Positions 1 through 5,611 are shown, counted from the stretch's first letter. The stretch is 6,184 nt of DNA from DASRSS01 sp035656335 (GCA_035656335.1 DASRSS010000237.1:1-6184); one strand, 5' to 3'. Translations and numbers: made by a program. The notes: a model not told the origin generated them from the letters alone.

Positions 1-1841
1 AGAAGCTGATCGAGCTCATTCCGGGACCGGACTTCCCGACCCGCTCGCTGATCGTCGGCCGCGACGGCATCGAGGACGCGTACCGGACCGGTCGCGGCTC
101 GATCCGGATGCGGGCCGTCGTCACCGTCGAGGAGGACGCCAAGGGCCGCACGATCCTGGTAGCGACCGAGCTGCCGTACCAGGTGAACCCGGACAACCTC
201 GTCGAGTCGATCGCGACGCTGGCGCGCGAAGGCAAGGTCGCCGGCATCGCCGACATCAACGACGAGTCGTCCGACCGCATCGGCATGCGCATCGTCGTCA
301 CGCTCAAGCGCGACGCGGTCGCGAAGGTCGTGCTGAACAACCTGTTCAAGCACACCCAGCTGCAGACCACGTTCGGCGCCAACATGCTGGCGATCGTCGA
401 CGGCGTGCCCCGCACACTGCGGCTGGACCAGTTCATCGCGCACTACGTCGAGCACCAGGTCGAGGTCATCGTCCGTCGCACCCGCTACCTGCTCAAGCAG
501 GCGGAGGAGCGCGCGCACATCCTGCGCGGTTACCTCAAGGCGCTTGACCAGCTCGACGCGGTGATCGCGCTGATCCGCAACTCGCCGTCCTCGCAGGAGG
601 CACGGGTGGGGTTGATGGAGCTGCTCGAGATCGACGAGGTGCAGGCGGACGCGATCCTCGACCTGCAGCTGCGCCGGCTCGCGGCGCTCGAGCGGCAGCG
701 CATCATCGACGAGGCCGCCGAGATCGAAGCCAAGATCGACGACTACAACGACATCCTTGCCAAGCCGGGACGCCAGCGTCAGATCATCCGCGACGAGCTC
801 ACCGAGATCGTCGACAAGTACGGCGATGAGCGGCGCACGCGGCTGGTTCCGTACGACGGCGACGTGTCCATGGAGGACCTGATCGCGGACGAGGACGTCG
901 TCGTCACCGTCACGCGAACGGGTTACGCGAAGCGCACCAAGACGGACCTGTACCGCGCGCAGCGCCGCGGCGGCAAGGGCGTGCAGGGAGCATCGCTCAA
1001 GGCCGACGACATTGTCGAGCACTTCTTCGTCAGCTCGACGCACGACTGGATCCTGTTCTTCACCAACAAGGGACGCGTGTACCGCACGAAGGCGTACGAG
1101 CTGCCCGAGGCGAACCGCAACGCGCGCGGCCAGCACGTGGCGAACCTGCTCGCGTTCCAACCGGACGAGACCATCGCCGAGGTCATCGCGCTGAAGAACT
1201 ACGAGGTCGCGCCGTACCTCGTGCTGGCCACGAAGCACGGCCTGGTGAAGAAGTCCAAGCTCACCGACTTCGACTCGAACCGGTCCGGCGGCATCGTCGC
1301 GATCAACCTGCGCGACGACGACGAGCTGATCGACGCCGCGCTCGTTTCGTCGCAGGACGACCTGCTGCTCGTCAGCCGAAACGCGATGTCGATCCGGTTC
1401 CACGCGGACGACGACGCGCTGCGGCCGATGGGGCGCGCGACGTCCGGTGTGTTCGGGATGCGCTTCAACGACGGCGACGAATTGCTGGCGATGGAGGTCA
1501 TTCGGGACGACCTGGACGACGTGGAAATCTTGGTCGCAACTGAGGGTGGGTACGCCAAGCGCACCAAAATCGAGGAGTATCCGGTACAGGGACGTGGCGG
1601 CAAGGGCGTCCTCACCGCGCGTATCGTCTCGACCCGGGGCGGGTTGGTCGGTGCCGTGGCGGTCAGCTCGAAGGACGAGATCTACGCGATCACGTCCGAC
1701 GGGGTGGTCATCCGCACGAAGGCAGCGGAGGTTCGCCGGGCGCAGCGCCAGACCATGGGCGTGCGACTGATGAACCTGCCCGATGACGTGTACGTCGTCG
1801 CCGTCGCCCGCAACGCCGACGAACCGGACGAGCAGGAGTAG
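1..1841 (+). CDS. gyrA: DNA gyrase subunit A, 5'-truncated by window edge
   Basis: GyrA is the breakage-reunion and DNA-wrapping subunit of gyrase (A2B2), which introduces negative supercoils using ATP hydrolysed by GyrB. The reading frame is open from base 3; 612 residues are visible, against about 840 for actinobacterial GyrA. The N-terminal winged-helix domain with the quinolone-resistance region and catalytic Tyr therefore lies outside the window. Visible are the tower part (GPDFPT, then TGRGSIRMR at about nt 90-113), the conserved FGANMLAIVDGVPRTLRLDQ segment, the coiled-coil arm (about nt 430-800, with AHILRG and LDLQLRRLAALE), and the C-terminal beta-pinwheel. The canonical GyrA box QRRGGKG is at 960-980. 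Six blade repeats are recognisable: GYAKRTK, GRVYRTK, GLVKKSK, AMSIRFH, GYAKRTK, GVVIRTK. The tail is short and acidic. The ATG at 108 is an internal Met, not the start. Nothing looks broken. Identity is essentially certain. Confidence 0.98.
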   Translation, partial: KLIELIPGPDFPTRSLIVGRDGIEDAYRTGRGSIRMRAVVTVEEDAKGRTILVATELPYQVNPDNLVESIATLAREGKVAGIADINDESSDRIGMRIVVTLKRDAVAKVVLNNLFKHTQLQTTFGANMLAIVDGVPRTLRLDQFIAHYVEHQVEVIVRRTRYLLKQAEERAHILRGYLKALDQLDAVIALIRNSPSSQEARVGLMELLEIDEVQADAILDLQLRRLAALERQRIIDEAAEIEAKIDDYNDILAKPGRQRQIIRDELTEIVDKYGDERRTRLVPYDGDVSMEDLIADEDVVVTVTRTGYAKRTKTDLYRAQRRGGKGVQGASLKADDIVEHFFVSSTHDWILFFTNKGRVYRTKAYELPEANRNARGQHVANLLAFQPDETIAEVIALKNYEVAPYLVLATKHGLVKKSKLTDFDSNRSGGIVAINLRDDDELIDAALVSSQDDLLLVSRNAMSIRFHADDDALRPMGRATSGVFGMRFNDGDELLAMEVIRDDLDDVEILVATEGGYAKRTKIEEYPVQGRGGKGVLTARIVSTRGGLVGAVAVSSKDEIYAITSDGVVIRTKAAEVRRAQRQTMGVRLMNLPDDVYVVAVARNADEPDEQE

Positions 1842-1843
1842 GC

Positions 1844-2401
1844 ATGAGCAGCCCGAGTAGCGAGTTCGGGGCGACCACCATCTCGGGCTCGACGCGTCCG
1901 GCCGACGCGACAGCCGCGTCCGGCATGCCCACCGCGGCCGTCCCGCCGCTCGTCGGCGAGCACACCGCGGCGCAAGCGCAGGCACGCGCAGGAGTCACCG
2001 GTGCCCCGTCCGGTTCGGCGGCTTCGGCCGCACAGAGCCGGCGGGCACGTGGGCCGCGCCGGGCCCGGCTGCAGCTGCGGCACGTGAACCCGTGGACCGT
2101 GCTGAAGTTCTCCTGCGTGCTGTCGATCGCGCTGTTCTTCGTCTGGCTGATCGTGATCGGCGTGCTCTACGGCGTGCTGGACGCGGCCGGCGCGATCGGC
2201 AAGATCAACGACACGGTCACGACGATCAACGGCGACGGCTCGAAGCCGCCGGTGACCGCAGGCATCGTGTTCGGCGGCGCCGCCATCATCGGCGTCATCA
2301 ACGTCATCCTGTTCATCGCGCTCAGCACGGTGGGCTCGGTGATCTACAACCTGTGCGCCGACCTGGTCGGCGGCGTCGAACTGACGCTGTCCGAGGGCTG
2401 A
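1844..2401 (+). CDS. DUF3566 family two-TM membrane protein downstream of gyrA
   Basis: A 185-residue protein with three parts. Residues 1-75 are an Ala/Ser/Thr/Pro-rich, probably disordered N-terminus ending in a basic patch (RRARGPRRARLQLR). Residues about 74-183 form a DUF3566-type domain with two predicted membrane helices (about 88-114 and 140-166). Between the helices is a polar loop of about 25 residues containing INDTVTTINGDG. The basic patch before TM1 suggests a cytoplasmic N-terminus. An AGGAG SD at 1834-1838 sits inside the end of gyrA, 5 nt before the ATG, and the gap from the gyrA stop is 2 nt, so translation is probably coupled and the two genes form one operon. The same gene follows gyrA in mycobacteria (Rv0007) and many other actinobacteria. 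The molecular function is not established; the synteny is the strongest evidence for the family call. The stop is the TGA ending at 2401. Confidence 0.9.
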   Translation: MSSPSSEFGATTISGSTRPADATAASGMPTAAVPPLVGEHTAAQAQARAGVTGAPSGSAASAAQSRRARGPRRARLQLRHVNPWTVLKFSCVLSIALFFVWLIVIGVLYGVLDAAGAIGKINDTVTTINGDGSKPPVTAGIVFGGAAIIGVINVILFIALSTVGSVIYNLCADLVGGVELTLSEG

Positions 2402-2445
2402 CCGGCGTTCGTCCGCCCGGATCTCCGCGCTGCGGCGAGGGCGGT

Positions 2446-2475
2446 TTGGAGCGTGGCGAAGCCGCCGGGTAGTCT
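2446..2475 (+). promoter_or_regulatory. Candidate promoter of the tRNA-Ile / microprotein / tRNA-Ala unit
   Basis: TTGGAG (2446-2451) and TAGTCT (2470-2475, fitting the actinobacterial TANNNT -10) are separated by 18 nt. The expected start near 2482 would give a leader of about 42 nt before tRNA-Ile. The leader holds short complementary segments (CGTCC 2485-2489 with GGACG 2511-2515; AACCGC 2492-2497 with GCGGTT 2515-2520). These cannot all pair at once and may simply be a processed tRNA leader. No other promoter-like pair stands out in the 122-nt gap 2402-2523. No convincing gyrA-operon terminator is visible there either, so read-through from gyrA is possible. Confidence 0.5.
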
Positions 2476-2523
2476 TGCTCCTCGCGTCCACAACCGCCGT
2501 TCGGTGGGGCGGACGCGGTTCGC

Positions 2524-2597
2524 GGGCCTGTAGCTCAGACGGTTAGAGCGCATCCCTGATAAGGATGAGGCCGGAGGTTCAAGTCCTCCCAGGCCCA
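2524..2597 (+). tRNA. tRNA-Ile (anticodon GAT)
   Basis: A complete 74-nt cloverleaf. The acceptor stem GGGCCTG (2524-2530) pairs with CAGGCCC (2590-2596). The D stem is GCTC/GAGC (2533-2536/2546-2549). The anticodon stem is CATCC/GGATG around loop CTGATAA, with anticodon GAT at 2558-2560. The variable loop is 5 nt, and the T stem GGAGG/CCTCC closes loop TTCAAGT. The discriminator is A2597. The 3' CCA is not encoded (CCG follows) and would be added by CCA-adding enzyme, as is common in actinobacteria. It is the major isoleucine tRNA (AUC/AUU), in the conserved position after gyrA-DUF3566. Confidence 0.98.
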
Positions 2598-2627
2598 CCG
2601 CGAGACACGATCGACAGGAGGTCCGGC

Positions 2628-2750
2628 GTGCGCAAGACGGTCCTGCTGCTCGTCGGCCTCGGTGCCGCGGCGGCGGCCACCCTGCGCCGGCGCAAGGCGC
2701 ACGACAACGCCGCGCTCTGGCACGAAGCGACCGCGGACACGCCGCGCTGA
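2628..2750 (+). CDS. 40-residue microprotein, DLW-39-like, between the two tRNAs
   Basis: GTG start with a near-perfect AGGAGGT SD at 2616-2622, 5 nt upstream, and TGA stop at 2748-2750. The peptide has a hydrophobic N-terminal half (residues about 4-19, VLLLVGLGAAAAATL), a basic RRRK cluster at about 20-23, and a polar end containing ALWHEATAD. This layout of a short membrane-like helix, basic stretch and C-terminal acidic/LW motif resembles the actinobacterial DLW-39 small-protein family, though here the motif reads A-L-W rather than D-L-W. The frame is open further upstream, but an upstream start would lie inside tRNA-Ile, so the SD decides the start. It lies 30 nt after tRNA-Ile and 32 nt before tRNA-Ala, with no obvious promoter of its own, and is probably on the same primary transcript. 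Function unknown; possibly a single-pass membrane peptide. The family call is from memory of the motif and not verified. Confidence 0.75.
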   Translation: MRKTVLLLVGLGAAAAATLRRRKAHDNAALWHEATADTPR

Positions 2751-2782
2751 CCCACCCGTCCTAGCGCCTCGGCACCACACCG

Positions 2783-2855
2783 GGGGACGTAGCTCAATTG
2801 GCAGAGCACCGCCTTTGCAAGGCGGGGGTTAGGGGTTCGATTCCCCTCGTCTCCA
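2783..2855 (+). tRNA. tRNA-Ala (anticodon TGC)
   Basis: A complete 73-nt cloverleaf. The acceptor GGGGACG (2783-2789) pairs with CGTCTCC (2848-2854), with one G-T pair. The D stem is GCTC/GAGC. The anticodon stem CCGCC/GGCGG closes loop TTTGCAA, with TGC at 2816-2818. The variable loop is GGGTT, and the T stem AGGGG/CCCCT closes TTCGATT. The discriminator is A2855 and the CCA is not encoded. It reads GCN alanine codons. Its pairing with tRNA-Ile(GAT) after gyrA is the usual actinobacterial arrangement. The first hairpin after it starts at 2871 and may end its transcript. Confidence 0.98.
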
Positions 2856-2870
2856 CTTCTTCGAGCCCTT

Positions 2871-2922
2871 CGGTGAATCCTAGATTCACCGGGGCCAGGC
2901 ACGGTGAATCCAGAATTCAGGG
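2871..2922 (+). repeat. Double-hairpin 52-bp repeat, copy A
   Basis: Two palindromic units in tandem. Unit 1 has perfect 9-bp arms, CGGTGAATC (2871-2879) and GATTCACCG (2883-2891), around a 3-nt loop. A 10-nt spacer (2892-2901) follows. Unit 2 starts with the same CGGTGAATC (2902-2910), but its right arm (AATTCAGGG, 2914-2922) is degraded, leaving about TGAAT/ATTCA paired. The segment matches copy B, in opposite orientation, at 42 of 52 positions by hand alignment without gaps. Unit 1 lies 16 nt after tRNA-Ala and could serve as a U-tract-less terminator for the tRNA unit. The relatively AT-rich arms contrast with the surrounding GC-rich DNA. Likely a REP/BIME- or MITE-like interspersed repeat. 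Confidence 0.85.
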
Positions 2923-2929
2923 GATTCGT

Positions 2930-2967
2930 CCCTGGTCGCGGACATTTGAGTCGATGCCCGATCAGGG
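2930..2967 (-). terminator. Possible terminator hairpin at the end of the minus-strand Ig-like gene
   Basis: CCCTGGTCG (2930-2938) can pair with CGATCAGGG (2959-2967) through 9 bp including one G-T, with a 20-nt loop. The right arm contains the stop codon of the minus-strand gene (2962-2964). A competing smaller hairpin, GGGA/TCCC around TTCG (2921-2932), overlaps it and the end of repeat copy A. There is no U-tract. Termination of the minus transcript could equally be done by the copy A hairpins read in reverse. Weak call. Confidence 0.3.
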
Positions 2968-3285
2968 GGCGATCGTCAGTGGTAGCGGCTGTCCGTTGCC
3001 ACGAGTGTCGTCGAGCGTGGCCGGCCCGGGCTGAACGCCGGACGGAATCGTCACCGTGACCTCGAAGGCGCCGGTCGCGTCCGGATGCGCGGTCGCGAGC
3101 CGGTAGCGGTGATCAGCAGTCACGAGCTGAAGTTGGACCTCGGACAGCGGCACCTCGGCCGCCCGCGTCCCGTTCACGACGGTTTCGACGCAGTTCGCGA
3201 CGAACCACTGGCCGCGGACGGAGATCGAGTCACCGGCCCGGATCGTTCCGGGCGGCACCGTGAGCGCCGTCGCCACGCACGACAT
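2962..3285 (-). CDS. Hypothetical protein with secreted-type Ig-like/beta-sandwich domain, no signal peptide (possibly 5'-truncated)
   Basis: A 107-residue product from the ATG at 3285-3283 to TGA at 2964-2962. Codons are strongly GC-ended, so the frame looks genuinely coding. The sequence alternates short hydrophobic strands with turns: ALTVPPGTIRAGDSISVRGQWF at the start, then VQLQLV, YRLATA, GAFEVTVTIP (about 72-81) and a final LPLTIAP. Two cysteines (C3, C32) could form a disulphide. This pattern (extended start, Gly-Asp turn, 'GAFEVTVTIP' strand) is typical of extracellular Ig-like repeats. However, there is no signal peptide, lipobox or TM segment, and no good SD before the ATG. The frame remains open upstream to a GTG at 3375 inside repeat copy B; that extension looks like translated repeat plus Gly-rich linker and I do not favour it. 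Either a small cytosolic/leaderless protein or the remnant of a secreted or lipoprotein gene whose 5' end was lost. I do not recognise a named family. Confidence 0.6.
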   Translation of the reverse strand: MSCVATALTVPPGTIRAGDSISVRGQWFVANCVETVVNGTRAAEVPLSEVQLQLVTADHRYRLATAHPDATGAFEVTVTIPSGVQPGPATLDDTRGNGQPLPLTIAP

Positions 3286-3325
3286 CGCCGCGCCGCCGGG
3301 TTTGCCGTGGCCCGTCCCGTCGTCG

Positions 3326-3377
3326 GGCTGAATCCCGGATTCACCGCGCCCAGACCCGGTGAATTTGGGATTCACCG
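3326..3377 (-). repeat. Double-hairpin 52-bp repeat, copy B (inverted relative to copy A)
   Basis: On the + strand it shows TGAATC/GATTCA (3329-3334/3338-3343, 3-nt loop) and then CCGGTGAAT/ATTCACCGG (3356-3364/3370-3378, 5-nt loop; the pair extends one base beyond the aligned 52). Read on the minus strand it aligns without gaps to copy A: intact hairpin first, 10-nt spacer, second hairpin with a degraded outer right arm (GATTCAGCC versus AATTCAGGG). In both copies the well-paired hairpin is outermost and the degraded one faces the minus-strand gene. It lies between that gene and the peptidase promoter, in the 171-nt gap 3286-3456. Confidence 0.85.
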
Positions 3378-3391
3378 GCTAGGCGTTGCTA

Positions 3392-3420
3392 TTGCGGACA
3401 TTCGCGGACGGGCTTAGGTT
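3392..3420 (+). promoter_or_regulatory. Candidate sigma-70-type promoter of the S53 peptidase gene
   Basis: TTGCGG (3392-3397) and TAGGTT (3415-3420, TANNNT class) are 17 nt apart, placing a start near 3427 and giving a leader of about 30 nt with a strong SD (GGAGG 3448-3452). A short direct repeat GCGGAC (3394-3399 and 3404-3409) lies in the spacer region and might bind a regulator. The 9-bp hairpin of repeat copy B ends 13 nt upstream of the -35. Confidence 0.55.
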
Positions 3421-3456
3421 TTCGGACAGCACCACCCCAACGATCTTGGAGGTTGC

Positions 3457-5499
3457 ATGTCCACATCCGGCTCCCCGGGCAGCGTCGCCCGGCGCGGGAT
3501 CGGCGCGCTGCTCGCCTGCGCGTCCGCCACCGCTCTCGTCCTCGCCACCGCGCCTGCCGGCAACGCCGCGCCGCCGCAGCAGGGCGAGATCTCCTTCCCG
3601 GGCTCGGTACCGGCCTGGGCCACCGATTCCGCAGATGCCGGAGCAACACCGGCCGACACCACGGTCGAGGGCGAGGTGTACTTGCCGCTGCGCGACGAGC
3701 AGGGTGCGCAGGCCCTGGCCACCGCAGTCTCCACACCGGGCAACCCGCAGTACGGGCGGTATCTCTCGGCCAAGCAGTGGATCAAGCAGTTCTCGCCGAC
3801 GAAGGCGGACTTCCAGGCCGTCGAGGACTACCTGACCTCGTCCGGCCTGACGATCTACGCCGAGCCCGCCAGCCGGCAGTACATCGTCTTCCGTGGTCCG
3901 GCCTCGACGGTCGGGCCGGCGTTCGGGACGACGCTGCACGAGTATCACTACGCCGGCGGGCTGCAGCACGCGCCGGACAGCGTCCCGTCGCTGCCGAGCT
4001 CAGTCGGTTCCAGGATCACCGGCCTCAGCATCGACAGCAGCCGGGCGCTGACCCGTCCGAGCCACGTCACCCCGCTCGGCGAGGAGCCGACGTCCGCGGT
4101 GAAGAAGGGCAACGTGAAGCGGCAGGCGCTCACCGCGCTGCCGAAGTACACCTGCTCGAACTACTACGGCGAGAACACCGGCCCGACCCCGAAGGCCTAC
4201 GGCAGCAAGGAGTTCCCGACGTTCCTGTGCGGGTACCTGCCTGACCAGCTGCGCTCCGGCTACGGGCTCAACAAGATGATCACCGCTGGCAACGACGGCA
4301 CCGGGCAGACCATCGCGATCATCGACGCGTACGCCTCGCCCAGCGTGCAGCAGGACACCAACGACTACATGCGCGCGGTGGGGTCGCCGTTGCTGACGAA
4401 GTTCACGGAGATCAAGCCGTCCGCGTTCGTCGACACCGACCTGTGCCAGGGCGCGTCCGGCTGGCAGGGCGAGGAGACGCTGGACGTGGAGTCGGCGCAC
4501 TCGATCGCCCCCGGCGCGAGCATCCTGTACGTCGGCGGCTTCAACTGCGGCGGCGGACTGGACATCGCGATGTCGGACATCCTCGACAACCAGCTCGCCA
4601 ACATCGTCAGCAACAGCTACGGCAACCTTGGTGAGGCCGTTCCGGGCAGTGTGATCACGGGCGAGCAGAACATCCAACTGCAGGCCGCGGCCGAGGGCAT
4701 CGGGCTCTACTTCTCCAGCGGTGACTCGGGCGACGAGAGCATGAACCTCGGCTACACGTCGCCGGACTTCCCGGCCAGCTCGCCGTTCGTCACGGCGGTC
4801 GGTGGCACCAGCAAGGCGATCGGCGCCAACGGCGCGACCGAGTTCAACACCGGCTGGGGCGACGTCCTGGACAAGATGGCCCTGAACAAGAACGGCAAGG
4901 TCAAGTTCACCGACCCGATGCCGGGCACGCTGTGGGGCGGCGGCGCGGGTGGTGGCACCAGCGCGTTCTTCGCCCAGCCCGCGTACCAGCAGGGTGTCGT
5001 GCCCGACTCGCTCGCGGACTCGGTCGACGGCACGCCGGCGCGGGTGTCGCCGGACGTCGCGGCGCTGGCCGATCCGTACACCGGTTTCCAGATCGCGCTG
5101 CGTCCGATCGACGACAGCACGTGCACGCCGAGCGGTGACTGCCAGGTCGGCGACCTGGAGTACGAGACCTACGGCGGGACGAGTCTGGCGTCGCCGATCA
5201 CGGCGGCGGAGATGGCGCTCGTGCAGCAGGCGTCCGGGCGGACGATCGGCTTCGCGAACCCGGTGCTGTACGCGGCGGCGCAGGCCGATTCGAGCACCTT
5301 CTCGGACGTTCCCGCGCAGTCGTCGCCCGTCGCGCTCGCGTACACCAGCGCGCACTCGGGCAACGACTATCTGGTCACACTCGGCCAGGACACATCCCTG
5401 CAAACCGCTACCGGCTATGACAATGTGACCGGTCTCGGCGAGCTTTCCGTTCCGCGAGTTGCGGCCTACCTGTCGAAAACCTCAGCCTCGGCGGAGTAA
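3457..5499 (+). CDS. Secreted S53 family (sedolisin/kumamolisin-like) serine-carboxyl peptidase, pre-pro form
   Basis: A 680-residue pre-pro-endopeptidase of the subtilisin-fold S53 family, enzymes usually active at acidic pH and matured by autocleavage of the propeptide. The ATG follows GGAGG by 4 nt. Residues 1-38 are a signal peptide: basic ARR, hydrophobic GIGALLACASATALVLATA, likely cleavage after NAA38. The RR is only a weak Tat match. Residues about 45-200 form the pro-kumamolisin activation domain (VYLPLRDEQGAQALA, NPQYGRYLSAKQWIKQFSP, GPAFGTTLHEY). The catalytic domain, about 250-675, has Glu339 and Asp343 (GEETLDVE), oxyanion Asp423 (SSGDSGD) and Ser576 (GGTSLASP). The C-terminal Ca2+ site probably uses Asp637 and Asp655 (ATGYDNVTGLG). 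Six cysteines in the mature part may form disulphides. The Asp423-Ser576 spacing (153) is longer than I recall for kumamolisin (about 114), suggesting an insertion there, including Gly-rich GGGAGGGTS. All key residues are present, so it is probably active. Substrate unknown; likely nutritional proteolysis outside the cell. Confidence 0.95.
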   Translation: MSTSGSPGSVARRGIGALLACASATALVLATAPAGNAAPPQQGEISFPGSVPAWATDSADAGATPADTTVEGEVYLPLRDEQGAQALATAVSTPGNPQYGRYLSAKQWIKQFSPTKADFQAVEDYLTSSGLTIYAEPASRQYIVFRGPASTVGPAFGTTLHEYHYAGGLQHAPDSVPSLPSSVGSRITGLSIDSSRALTRPSHVTPLGEEPTSAVKKGNVKRQALTALPKYTCSNYYGENTGPTPKAYGSKEFPTFLCGYLPDQLRSGYGLNKMITAGNDGTGQTIAIIDAYASPSVQQDTNDYMRAVGSPLLTKFTEIKPSAFVDTDLCQGASGWQGEETLDVESAHSIAPGASILYVGGFNCGGGLDIAMSDILDNQLANIVSNSYGNLGEAVPGSVITGEQNIQLQAAAEGIGLYFSSGDSGDESMNLGYTSPDFPASSPFVTAVGGTSKAIGANGATEFNTGWGDVLDKMALNKNGKVKFTDPMPGTLWGGGAGGGTSAFFAQPAYQQGVVPDSLADSVDGTPARVSPDVAALADPYTGFQIALRPIDDSTCTPSGDCQVGDLEYETYGGTSLASPITAAEMALVQQASGRTIGFANPVLYAAAQADSSTFSDVPAQSSPVALAYTSAHSGNDYLVTLGQDTSLQTATGYDNVTGLGELSVPRVAAYLSKTSASAE

Positions 5500-5510
5500 G
5501 AACTGCACAA

Positions 5511-5545
5511 GGCGCGGCGTCACCGCAGGGGGGTGGCGCCGCGCC
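5511..5545 (+). terminator. Strong hairpin terminator after the S53 peptidase
   Basis: GGCGCGGCG (5511-5519) pairs perfectly with CGCCGCGCC (5537-5545). The stem continues with a T-G pair (5520/5536) and CACC/GGTG (5521-5524/5532-5535), leaving a 7-nt loop. That makes a 14-bp, very GC-rich stem starting 12 nt after the stop codon. No T-run follows, which is usual for actinobacterial terminators. Confidence 0.75.
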
Positions 5546-5582
5546 GCTGTGCTCTCCGGCCGTGCCGCTGTGCTCTCCGGCC
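5543..5582 (+). repeat. 21-bp-period tandem repeat, 1.9 copies
   Basis: The unit beginning GCCGCTGTGCTCTCCGGCC at 5543 recurs identically at 5564 (19 of 21 bases present in the second copy, no mismatch). Its first bases overlap the descending arm of the terminator hairpin. Probably a replication-slippage product in the spacer before murT; no coding or regulatory role is evident. Confidence 0.85.
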
Positions 5583-5611
5583 AGGGCGGTGGCTGCACCC
5601 GGTCGGGCAAG

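Noticed and set aside
108..110. ATG at 108 as the gyrA start
   Set aside because: Conserved GyrA sequence continues upstream in the same frame to base 3, so this is an internal Met of a gene cut by the window edge.
1682..2491. 269-codon minus-strand open frame opposite the gyrA end and the DUF3566 gene
   Set aside because: Asp/Arg/Ala-rich shadow of two real plus-strand genes with conserved synteny.
2565..2627. Upstream in-frame ATG extension of the microprotein
   Set aside because: The ATG at 2565 lies inside tRNA-Ile. The SD at 2616-2622 clearly selects GTG 2628.
2836..2855. tRNA-Ala 3' end as an attachment (attB) site for an integrated element
   Set aside because: No second copy of the tRNA 3' end is seen further right in the window, and there is no integrase gene.
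2798..3034. 78-codon plus-strand open frame starting in tRNA-Ala
   Set aside because: It runs through the tRNA, repeat copy A and antisense to the Ig-like gene; its middle is simply translated repeat.
2871..3378. CRISPR array
   Set aside because: Only two inverted repeat clusters with a coding gene between them; no regularly spaced direct repeats or cas genes.
3379..3969. Minus-strand open frames of 115-196 codons over the start of the S53 gene
   Set aside because: They cover the SD, signal peptide and propeptide coding region of S53, and their composition is that of frame shadows.
4000..5403. 467-codon open frame on the minus strand opposite the S53 gene
   Set aside because: It is Arg/Val/Ala-rich with no motif, entirely inside a clear plus-strand peptidase gene. 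Long antisense open frames are expected at this GC content.
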